A stretch of 9,777 nt of DNA from Desulfovibrio sp. Lineage in GTDB: Bacteria; Desulfobacterota; Desulfovibrionia; Desulfovibrionales; Desulfovibrionaceae. Position 1 is the first letter of the stretch, and every line of letters begins with the position of its first letter. The DNA is taken from positions 1-9,777 of the forward strand of contig DONZ01000046.1 of the NCBI GenBank assembly GCA_003512875.1, in the 5' to 3' direction. A program made the translations under genes and the position numbers. Below, in pieces: positions 3,788 through 9,777 of this stretch. Under the pieces are notes generated by a model that ran no database searches, was not told the DNA's origin, and saw only the letters and a list, made by a program, of their open reading frames with translations.

Positions 3788-6238
3788 GTGAGAACCCAAG
3801 CCAAAAAGAAAACGACAAAAAATACTTCCCGATATTCAAAACCTGAAAACACAGCAAAAAACAAAATTTCTACTAAAAAATCTCCCGCACATTCCGGAAT
3901 AAAATTAAAAGATACCCCGATTAAAAATACTCCGACTAGAGATACTCCGACTGATGAAAATTTCGCCATTCCTCATTTGGAAATAGAAGAACTCGCCTAT
4001 AACGCAAAACTGAGCCCTATTCATTATCAGCCCACGGAAGAAAAAAAAGCTCTTTTGGGTTCACTGCAGCCCATTGAAGGGTTCAAGCCTGAAATTCTCG
4101 CACCTGCCGGTGACAAAGCGTCTTTTTTGGCAGGACTTGCCGCAGGAGCCGACGCGGCCTATGTGGGATTAAAAAACTTTTCCGCCCGTGCCGGAGCCGA
4201 CAATTTCAGCATTTCCGAACTTTCACAAATGGTCAATCTCGCCAATGAATACGGAAAAAAAATCAATGTCGCTTTCAATTCGCTGGTGAAACCCAATGAC
4301 ATTCCGGCGGCGGGACGGCTTTTTAAACGGCTGGCGCGGGATGCCAAACCGAACGCCCTCATCATCCAAGACGCAGGACTTATCGATATTGCGCGCCAAG
4401 CAGGCTTTGAAGGTGAAATGCACCTTTCCACCCTTGCCAATATCACGCACCCGAAAGCATTGGAAAACGCCTATAACTTAGGAGCGGACCGGGTCATTCT
4501 CCCAAGGGAAATCAATATTGACGAACTCAGGCTTATTGCGGAAAACTGTCCTGAAAATTTAAGTTTGGAACTCTTTATCCATGGGGCATTATGTTTCTGC
4601 GTATCCGGACGCTGCTATTGGTCCAGCTACATGGGCGGAAAAAGCGGACTGAGAGGGCGCTGCGTACAGCCCTGCCGCCGTGTGTATAAGCAAAAATCCC
4701 GTGAAGGGCGCTATTTTTCAAGCCAAGATTTTTCTCTCGATGTTCTCGTCAAATCGCTTCTTTCCATTCCGCAGCTCAACTGCTGGAAAATTGAGGGCAG
4801 AAAAAAAGGCCCGCACTATGTTTACCATACGGTTTTAGCCTATAAACTTTTGCGTGACGAAGGAAACGCAGCCAAAAAAGAAGCGGAGAAACTTCTCGGA
4901 ATGGCGCTCGGCAGAAAAAGCACCCATAGTCTTTTTCTCCCTCAAAACGAACAAGCGGTCACAGCGCCGGAAGAAAATACGGGCTCAGGACTTTTAGTGG
5001 GCAAAATCCAATTCGATATTGTGGAAGAAGCGAAAAGCAGCGCAAAAAAACAAGCGCAAAAAGATAAAAAAGCAAATAAAAATCAAAGCAGGCAAAATCT
5101 TTCCCTGCCTTATTTCAAACCCCGTATTCCTCTTATTCCGAAAGATCTGCTCCGTATCGGCTATGAAGACGACACTTGGCATTCAACCGTAAGCGTTACC
5201 CGCGCCATTCCCAAAGCAGGCACATTCACCATAAAAAGCGAACGCCACAAAACCCCGAAAGCGGGAACTCCGGTTTTTCTCATTGACAGAAAAGAACCCG
5301 GACTTATCGCGGAATTAAACACATGGGAAAAAAAACTGGATGCCGCCAAAGCCGTAAAAAGCAGTGCCGTGGAATTCACTCCCAATTTGCCCAAACCTTG
5401 CCGCGCGCGTAAACAGCTCAATATCAACGTGCGTGTTTCCCTTCCGCAAGGCAAAGAAACAAAAGCCGCAAGAACTTCATTGACCGGCTTATGGCTCAGC
5501 CCGAGCACGGTACGCGCTGTATCAAAAACCCTTGCGCCCCGCATTTCCTGGTGGCTTCCTCCTGTCATTTGGACAAACGAAGAACATATCTGGCAAAAAA
5601 CCATCGCCGAAGCCATTAAAAACGGAGCCTTGCATTTTGTTTGCAATGAACCGTGGCAAATCGCCTTTTTCCAAAACTACCCCGCTTTCACCGCACGTTT
5701 TGAAAATTTCGGACAAGAAACAAAACAGGAAAAAGGCAAACCGAACAGTCCGGGCAGTAAGATAAAAGTTCCGAGAGGCGGAAAAAACAATCAGACGCAA
5801 ACCATGTTTTCCTTGACTGCCGGACCATTCTGCAATGTGGCGAATGCCGCAGCCATAGCCCTTTTAAAACGCATGGGGTTTGATAACGCCATTGTGAGCC
5901 CGGAATTGTCCAGGGATGATTTTCTTTTGCTTCCGCGCCAGTCTTCCTTGCCTTTAGGTGTTGTTTTGGAAGGCTTTTGGCCCATGGGGCTTTCCCGCCA
6001 CGACCCCGCATACCTGAAAAGCAATATCCCCTTTGAAAGCCCGAAAGGCGAACAGTTTTGGACCAAAAAATACGGGCAAAACCTTTGGATATATCCCGCT
6101 TGGCCTATGGATTTGTCCGGACACAAAACCGAACTTGAAAAAGCCGGTTACAGCTTTTTTGTCAAACTTGAAGAACATTGCCCCAATGAACAGGAAAGAA
6201 AATCCAGCGAATTTAACTGGAATAACGCATTATTATGA
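3788..6238 (+). CDS. Large U32-family (peptidase U32-like) iron-sulfur protein
   Basis: U32 proteins are named peptidases, but the best-studied ones (TrhP, RlhA, UbiU/UbiV) carry an iron-sulfur cluster and take part in prephenate-dependent tRNA or 23S rRNA hydroxylation or O2-independent ubiquinone synthesis. Numbering from the GTG, the core starts near residue 99 with EILAPAG. The family signature ELFIHGALCFCVSGRC is at 261-276, GRCVQPCR at 290-297 and WKIEGRKKGPHYV from 333. Cys269, Cys276, Cys292 and Cys332 have spacing very like the four cluster ligands of UbiU. Residues 1-95 are a basic, Thr/Lys-rich tail, 411-438 is a Lys/Gln-rich linker, and a second half holds AGPFCNVANAAA (about 677) and SPELSRDD (about 704). 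At 816 residues it is much longer than TrhP. I chose the GTG at 3788 because AGAGG lies at 3778-3782, 5 bases upstream; the open frame to a TTG at 3713 overlaps the likely promoter. Substrate unknown. Confidence 0.88.
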   Translation: MRTQAKKKTTKNTSRYSKPENTAKNKISTKKSPAHSGIKLKDTPIKNTPTRDTPTDENFAIPHLEIEELAYNAKLSPIHYQPTEEKKALLGSLQPIEGFKPEILAPAGDKASFLAGLAAGADAAYVGLKNFSARAGADNFSISELSQMVNLANEYGKKINVAFNSLVKPNDIPAAGRLFKRLARDAKPNALIIQDAGLIDIARQAGFEGEMHLSTLANITHPKALENAYNLGADRVILPREINIDELRLIAENCPENLSLELFIHGALCFCVSGRCYWSSYMGGKSGLRGRCVQPCRRVYKQKSREGRYFSSQDFSLDVLVKSLLSIPQLNCWKIEGRKKGPHYVYHTVLAYKLLRDEGNAAKKEAEKLLGMALGRKSTHSLFLPQNEQAVTAPEENTGSGLLVGKIQFDIVEEAKSSAKKQAQKDKKANKNQSRQNLSLPYFKPRIPLIPKDLLRIGYEDDTWHSTVSVTRAIPKAGTFTIKSERHKTPKAGTPVFLIDRKEPGLIAELNTWEKKLDAAKAVKSSAVEFTPNLPKPCRARKQLNINVRVSLPQGKETKAARTSLTGLWLSPSTVRAVSKTLAPRISWWLPPVIWTNEEHIWQKTIAEAIKNGALHFVCNEPWQIAFFQNYPAFTARFENFGQETKQEKGKPNSPGSKIKVPRGGKNNQTQTMFSLTAGPFCNVANAAAIALLKRMGFDNAIVSPELSRDDFLLLPRQSSLPLGVVLEGFWPMGLSRHDPAYLKSNIPFESPKGEQFWTKKYGQNLWIYPAWPMDLSGHKTELEKAGYSFFVKLEEHCPNEQERKSSEFNWNNALL
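3911..3955 (+). repeat. Three 15-bp tandem repeats in the U32 N-terminal tail
   Basis: Three in-frame copies of about GATACTCCGACTAGA (3911-3925, 3926-3940, 3941-3955) encode DTPIK, NTPTR and DTPTD at residues 42-56. They fall in the low-complexity basic tail, where copy number could change by slippage without breaking the frame. Confidence 0.8.
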
Positions 6239-6265
6239 GAAATTCCTCCTTACGGAGGAATTTTT
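6239..6265. terminator. Shared terminator between converging U32 and glycosyltransferase genes
   Basis: AAATTCCTCC (6240-6249) pairs with GGAGGAATTT (6254-6263) around TTAC, followed on + by further T (6264-6265) and C. It begins at the base after the U32 stop and touches the glycosyltransferase stop at 6265. On the minus strand the stem ends AATTTCTC, a weaker T-run, so it probably works mainly for the U32 gene but may serve both. Confidence 0.8.
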
Positions 6266-7410
6266 CATCCCTTTCTGCGTTTATATTTGTAAAAAATATC
6301 CCGTACCGTTTTAAAAGGCTTTTCGATTTTCCGTATGAAAGGACGGCTGTCCCTCTTCAATTTCAATACGCTCCTATACCAAGCAAATTGAAGCAAAAAC
6401 TTTTTTCTTTTATTGTTCGCCGACATTTTCCTATACGGACCGCTTTGCCGTATCGCCAGCAGCTCTTCCGCAAAAACCGGAACTTCTTTCGCCATATCCC
6501 ACCACAAATCAAGATTGGGGTAATAAAAAAACGTATAATCGTCCGCAACCCTGAATCCGTCGCTGTCCCACGGTTTCACGGAATAATGGATAATTTCGGG
6601 AGAATCCAAACCGTCATAAAACCCTTCACCCGCAAACGCTTCCGGCTGTTCTTTCCATTTCTTTTTAATTTTTTCCGGCGATACCGTATTGTGCCACATC
6701 AAATTCCACCTATACGGCAAAATTTTCACTTCGTCTTTAAAAACCGCGTTCAAGGCATCCTGGTCCGGACACAAGACCTGATACGCATTCAAAAAACGCA
6801 TGACTTTTTCCTGTATGTTTTCTTTCCGCCAATTCTCCATATCAATCAGCATGACACCTGAATTGAAATAGCAAAAATGCCGTTCAAAAGAATATTCCCC
6901 CTCCCCTTTGGAACATTTCAGCCTATGTTTCAACTGCGGAAAATTCGGAACGGCTGCAAGCGTTTTACCCCCCAAATCCTGCACCATGAAAGCGCGGATA
7001 TCCGTATTCACCAGCGTGTCGCCATCCAAATAAACGGCACGTCTGACATTTAGGGGCAAAAATTGCGCTGCCATTATCCGGTAATAGGCAGAAAAATTTT
7101 TCCGCCAACGCGGAAAATCAAGAAAAAGCCTGTCGTCAAGAAAATGCAGTTCAACGGATACGGGATAAATTTCCTTTAACTGTTTTTCCAGTTCATTGAT
7201 TTTCTGTATTGTTTCCTCTGAAAGAAAATCCGTCAAAATATGAAAGCAATATGCTTCTTCGCACGCTTCATCCGCATTGCCGGCACATAAAACAGTACGC
7301 CCCCGTTCCTTATACGAAACGTTTTCATCCGTATTTCTGACTATGCTTGTCATGCAAACGCAAATATAAGGAATATATTTTTCATTTCCATTAAAAATAA
7401 TATGATACAT
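6265..7410 (-). CDS. Family GT8 glycosyltransferase (RfaJ/GspA-like)
   Basis: GT8 enzymes are metal-dependent retaining transferases that move glucose or galactose from a UDP-sugar, often onto the lipopolysaccharide core. The 381-residue product shows the GT8 marks in order: an N-terminal beta strand with CVCMTSIVRN (17-26), the conserved YYR at 109-111, the DxD metal motif as LDGDT (128-132), FNSGVMLID at 182-190, DQDALN at 216-221 and HYSVKPW at 275-281. The C-terminal 60 residues are very basic (KFLLQFAW, then many Lys/Arg), which suits peripheral inner-membrane attachment. The ATG follows GAGG by 5 bases and has its own promoter. No other sugar-transfer genes stand beside it, so the acceptor is unclear: lipopolysaccharide core is the usual guess, and a surface protein is possible. 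Family assignment is firm, substrate is not. Confidence 0.92.
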   Translation of the reverse strand: MYHIIFNGNEKYIPYICVCMTSIVRNTDENVSYKERGRTVLCAGNADEACEEAYCFHILTDFLSEETIQKINELEKQLKEIYPVSVELHFLDDRLFLDFPRWRKNFSAYYRIMAAQFLPLNVRRAVYLDGDTLVNTDIRAFMVQDLGGKTLAAVPNFPQLKHRLKCSKGEGEYSFERHFCYFNSGVMLIDMENWRKENIQEKVMRFLNAYQVLCPDQDALNAVFKDEVKILPYRWNLMWHNTVSPEKIKKKWKEQPEAFAGEGFYDGLDSPEIIHYSVKPWDSDGFRVADDYTFFYYPNLDLWWDMAKEVPVFAEELLAIRQSGPYRKMSANNKRKKFLLQFAWYRSVLKLKRDSRPFIRKIEKPFKTVRDIFYKYKRRKG

Positions 7411-7436
7411 GCCATCCTCGTTTGTTTAACGCATCA

Positions 7437-7464
7437 ACTATACCGAGTTACAGGAAAATTGCAA
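7437..7464 (-). promoter_or_regulatory. Promoter of the GT8 gene
   Basis: On the minus strand TTGCAA (7464-7459) is followed after 16 bases by TATAGT (7442-7437), matching the -10 in 5 of 6 and the -35 in 4 of 6. The leader to the ATG at 7410 would be about 20 bases. Confidence 0.55.
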
Positions 7465-7509
7465 GAAAACTCCCCCTTGGGAACGGGAAACGCCCTTCAA
7501 ACTCTTTTC

Positions 7510-7538
7510 TTTACATTTTACAAAATTACACCTATACT
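7510..7538 (+). promoter_or_regulatory. Promoter of the 106-residue protein gene
   Basis: TTTACA (7510-7515), a 17-base gap and TATACT (7533-7538) match sigma-70 in 5 of 6 at each box with ideal spacing. The leader is about 25 bases and contains the AAGGAG ribosome site at 7559-7564, 6 bases before the ATG. This is the best-formed sigma-70 signal in the window and faces away from the GT8 promoter. Confidence 0.65.
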
Positions 7539-7570
7539 TCATCTTCATCATTCACAAAAAGGAGCTATCC

Positions 7571-7891
7571 ATGGCTTACGATATCCGTTTAGTAAAAATC
7601 GTCACAGGCGAACTCACAATCGGTAAATACGACGCAGAAGCGAAAGCGCTTACCGAAGTCGCCATTATGCAAACCGTTCCTTCCCAGCAAGGCGGCGTAC
7701 AAATCATGCTTCTTCCTTATGGTTATCCATTCGAGCAAGAATTTTGCGGTAAAATCGAAGAAAAGCATTTTCTCTACGTGTACTCAAAAGTTCCGCAGGA
7801 AATTACGGATAAATACCTTGAAAACAGTTCAAACATCACGTTGAAATCCGGCGGATTGGATCCGAATCCTTCCAGCGGCATTATTTTATAA
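7571..7891 (+). CDS. Small conserved-looking protein, possibly Sm-like fold
   Basis: The 106-residue product has no signal peptide, membrane segment or cofactor motif. The N-terminal half alternates short beta strands (DIRLVKIVTGELTIGKYDAE, then EVAIMQTVP and VQIMLLPYGYPF). This pattern, with a GE(x)I(x)G turn after strand one and a P-x-G-x-P turn later, resembles small Sm/LSM-like barrel proteins of bacteria and phage that carry an INGEEVIGEV-type start. The C-terminal part, ITDKYLENSSNITLKSGG, has a short helix and a polar tail. The fold call is inference from strand pattern. A strong promoter and a perfect ribosome site suggest good expression. A terminator-like hairpin follows, so it seems monocistronic. 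One cysteine (Cys59). It is not a recognised Hfq: the Sm2 motif is absent. Confidence 0.85.
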   Translation: MAYDIRLVKIVTGELTIGKYDAEAKALTEVAIMQTVPSQQGGVQIMLLPYGYPFEQEFCGKIEEKHFLYVYSKVPQEITDKYLENSSNITLKSGGLDPNPSSGIIL

Positions 7892-7911
7892 TTTTTTAAC
7901 GGTATCATTTT

Positions 7912-7940
7912 GAAAGTGAGAGGAGTTTCCTCTCATTTTC
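7912..7940 (+). terminator. Stable hairpin after the 106-residue protein gene
   Basis: TGAGAGGA (7917-7924) pairs with TCCTCTCA (7928-7935) around GTT, extended by a G-T pair and three A-T pairs plus one G-C pair to 13 bp. The only T-run (7936-7939) lies inside the extended stem and is followed by CCTATT, so termination is probably partial. Some transcription may read into the radical SAM gene, for which I found no good promoter. Confidence 0.6.
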
Positions 7941-7958
7941 CTATTAAAAAGGGTTGTT

Positions 7959-9777
7959 ATGCGTGAAATTTTAGCCTTGCTGCCGAAACCGAGCCGTTAT
8001 CTGGGCATTGAAGAAGGTGCTGCCGAAGTTGATTTATCCAAAACACGGCTCCATACGGTTTTGGCGTTTCCCGACATGTATGAAGTCGGAATGTCATATT
8101 TGGGGCATAAGATCTTATACAGCCTTTTAAACAACCACCCCGAAATCACTGCCGAACGGGTTTTCACCCCCTGCCGTGAAGCCGCCCGAATTTTACGTGA
8201 ACACGGTATACCCCTCGCAACCATTGAAAGCGACACCCCTCTCGCCAAAACGCACCTGATCGGCTTTAGTATCACTACCGAACTTTGTTTCACCAATCTT
8301 TTATATATGCTCGACTTGGCGGATATTCCCCTGCGCGCGGAAGACAGGGGCGATGATTTGTTCGCCTACCCTATAATCATGGCGGGAGGAGGCTGCACCA
8401 TCTGCGCCGAACCTGTCGCACCGTTCATGGACATCATGGCGCTTGGCGAGGGTGAAATCATGATGCCTCCGCTTATGGAATTATTGATTGAAGCCCGCCG
8501 GAAAAAATGGACAAAAACACGATTTTTGGAAGAAGCGAGCCGTATTTCCGGAATTTATGTTCCGCGTTTCTTTGATTTGAATACTGACGGAAGTTTGACT
8601 CCGAAATTGAGCGGCTACACGAAAATCAAACGCCGTGCGGTGGCTGATTTAAAAGACGCCCGTTATCCCGACAAACAAGTTGTTCCTTTCGGGGCGGTTC
8701 ACAACAGGCTTTCCCTGGAAATCGCCCGGGGCTGCACAAGAGGCTGCCGTTTTTGTCAGGCAGGCATGACGCTCCGCCCTTCACGGGAAAGAAATGTTGA
8801 GGAAATAAAAGGCATTTTGGACTCTTGCCTTGCAAAAACAGGTTTTGACGATGTTTCTTTTCTCGCCTTGTCTTGCGGCGACTTTTCCATGCTCAAACAT
8901 TTATTTTTAGATTCCGCCGAAAAATGCAAAAAAGAACAAGTTTCCATATCCCTGCCATCTTTGCGGGTCGGCTCTGTGGACGGCGATATCATGCAAGCCA
9001 TGGCGGGTATCAGAAGAACGGGCGCAACCCTCGCTCCCGAAGCAGGCAGTCAAAGGCTCCGCGATGTCATCAACAAAGGCGTTACCGAAGAAGCCCTTAT
9101 CCACCATGTCCGCCAACTGGTCGGTTATGGCTGGCAGCAGGTAAAACTCTATTTCATGATCGGACTGCCCACAGAAACCTATGAAGATTTGGACGCCATT
9201 GTCGAACTTTGCAAAAAGGTGCGTGATTGCTGCCGCATTCCCGATGAAAAAGGCTATATCGAAGGTCCCCGCATAGCAGTCACGGCAGCCATTTCCCCGT
9301 TTGTTCCGAAAACCCACACGCCTTTTCAGTGGGAAGCGCAAATTTCACTGGAAGAAATGAAAAACCGCATTTTTCATTTGCGTGACCAGTTCAAAAAACA
9401 AAAAGCCCTTGTCATGCGTTGGCACGAACCTGCAATGAGCCACCTTGAGGGCATTATTTCCCGCGGTGACAGGCGGCTCGCCCCTTTTATCGAATGCGCA
9501 TACAAGAAGGGCGCAATCTTTTCCACATGGGTTGAGGGTTTCAGCCTTGAACCATGGTATGAAGCAGCCAAAGAATGCAATATTAATATTGAGGAATGGA
9601 CAGGAAAAAGGGATATTTCCGCCGCGCTTGCATGGGACCACTTGGAAACGGGAGTAAGCAAAGAATTTTTGCTCAAAGAAAGAGAACGCGCCCTGCAAGA
9701 AAAAATCACGGAAGATTGCCGTTACCATGCCTGCCGAAATTGCGGCGCATGCGATACGAAGGCAGGTCCTTCGCTTC
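7959..9777 (+). CDS. TIGR03960-type B12-binding-domain radical SAM protein, 3' end missing
   Basis: The frame is open from ATG at 7959 to the window edge (606 codons, no stop). The start follows AAGGG after a 6-base gap. Residues 1 to about 190 look like the degenerate cobalamin-binding (Rossmann-type) domain of this family: FPDMYEVGMSYLGHKILY at 38-55, GFSITTELCFTNLLYMLD and MAGGGCTICAEPVAPFMD. The radical SAM motif C-x3-C-x2-C is GCTRGCRFCQAG with C259, C263 and C266, preceded by RLSLEIARG. Next come the family's LAPEAGSQRLRDVINKG and KLYFMIGLPTET. Near the visible end Cys587, Cys592, Cys595 and Cys598 form a second cysteine cluster. These proteins use S-adenosylmethionine and a 4Fe-4S cluster; their substrate is not established. 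The usual partner, a DUF2344 protein, would lie just past the right edge or be fused. The N-terminal cobalamin histidine motif DxHxxG is not seen. Confidence 0.93.
   Translation, partial: MREILALLPKPSRYLGIEEGAAEVDLSKTRLHTVLAFPDMYEVGMSYLGHKILYSLLNNHPEITAERVFTPCREAARILREHGIPLATIESDTPLAKTHLIGFSITTELCFTNLLYMLDLADIPLRAEDRGDDLFAYPIIMAGGGCTICAEPVAPFMDIMALGEGEIMMPPLMELLIEARRKKWTKTRFLEEASRISGIYVPRFFDLNTDGSLTPKLSGYTKIKRRAVADLKDARYPDKQVVPFGAVHNRLSLEIARGCTRGCRFCQAGMTLRPSRERNVEEIKGILDSCLAKTGFDDVSFLALSCGDFSMLKHLFLDSAEKCKKEQVSISLPSLRVGSVDGDIMQAMAGIRRTGATLAPEAGSQRLRDVINKGVTEEALIHHVRQLVGYGWQQVKLYFMIGLPTETYEDLDAIVELCKKVRDCCRIPDEKGYIEGPRIAVTAAISPFVPKTHTPFQWEAQISLEEMKNRIFHLRDQFKKQKALVMRWHEPAMSHLEGIISRGDRRLAPFIECAYKKGAIFSTWVEGFSLEPWYEAAKECNINIEEWTGKRDISAALAWDHLETGVSKEFLLKERERALQEKITEDCRYHACRNCGACDTKAGPSL

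Noticed and set aside
3657..3857. 66-codon minus-strand frame before the U32 gene
   Set aside because: It overlaps the U32 promoter and start, has no ribosome site and is explained by AT-rich composition.
5161..5646. 161-codon minus-strand frame inside the U32 gene
   Set aside because: Antisense shadow of conserved U32 coding sequence, with no ribosome site or recognisable motif.
7887..7892. Perfect TATAAT overlapping the stop of the 106-residue gene, as a promoter for the radical SAM gene
   Set aside because: No -35 at usable spacing, and a transcript from here would run straight into the hairpin at 7912-7940.
8907..9341. 144-codon open frame on the minus strand inside the radical SAM gene
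   Set aside because: The plus-strand frame carries conserved radical SAM motifs throughout this interval; the minus frame shows none.
1..9777. Defence system, phage, CRISPR or insertion-sequence content
   Set aside because: No spaced direct repeats, transposase, integrase, nuclease-plus-sensor gene pair or tRNA-linked attachment site was seen; all larger genes are recognisable chromosomal families or single unknowns.

Overview
The window reads as ordinary chromosomal sequence from a flagellated Gram-negative bacterium. The set of a short flagellin behind a sigma-54 promoter, a long two-part U32 protein and a TIGR03960-type B12-binding radical SAM protein best fits the Desulfovibrionaceae. 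The base composition looks moderate to AT-rich, which would suit a low-GC, possibly host-associated member of that family. The taxonomic call is inference from gene content and protein style, not from a database match. I found no tRNA, rRNA, CRISPR array, insertion sequence, integrase or phage gene.

Layout, left to right. (1) The 3' part of nadD (NAD biosynthesis) runs in from the left edge on +. (2) An unrecognised two-helix membrane protein follows at 830-1600, closed by a strong intrinsic terminator. (3) rnc (RNase III) starts only a few bases after that terminator's T-run. (4) rnc converges on a minus-strand flagellin gene. The 240 bases between them hold four hairpins, including a clear minus-strand terminator and a possible micro-ORF with a perfect AGGAGG. 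(5) The flagellin gene is driven by a near-consensus sigma-54 promoter and diverges from (6) a large U32-family iron-sulfur protein on +. (7) The U32 gene converges on a minus-strand GT8 glycosyltransferase across a shared hairpin terminator. (8) Divergent from the glycosyltransferase is a 106-residue small protein, perhaps Sm-like, with a good promoter and ribosome site. (9) A TIGR03960-type radical SAM gene begins at 7959 and runs off the right edge with no stop codon in the window.

The genes do not form one pathway. They are mostly single-gene or two-gene transcription units: NAD synthesis, RNA processing, motility, a probable RNA-modification or hydroxylation enzyme, surface sugar transfer and a radical SAM enzyme. 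Each boundary is marked by a hairpin or a divergent promoter pair. I did not find convincing evidence of a new multi-gene system. The points most worth checking are the structured 3' region of the flagellin gene with its micro-ORF, the rnc start crowded against a terminator, the flagellin leader hairpin over the ribosome site, and the unknown proteins at 830-1600 and 7571-7891.
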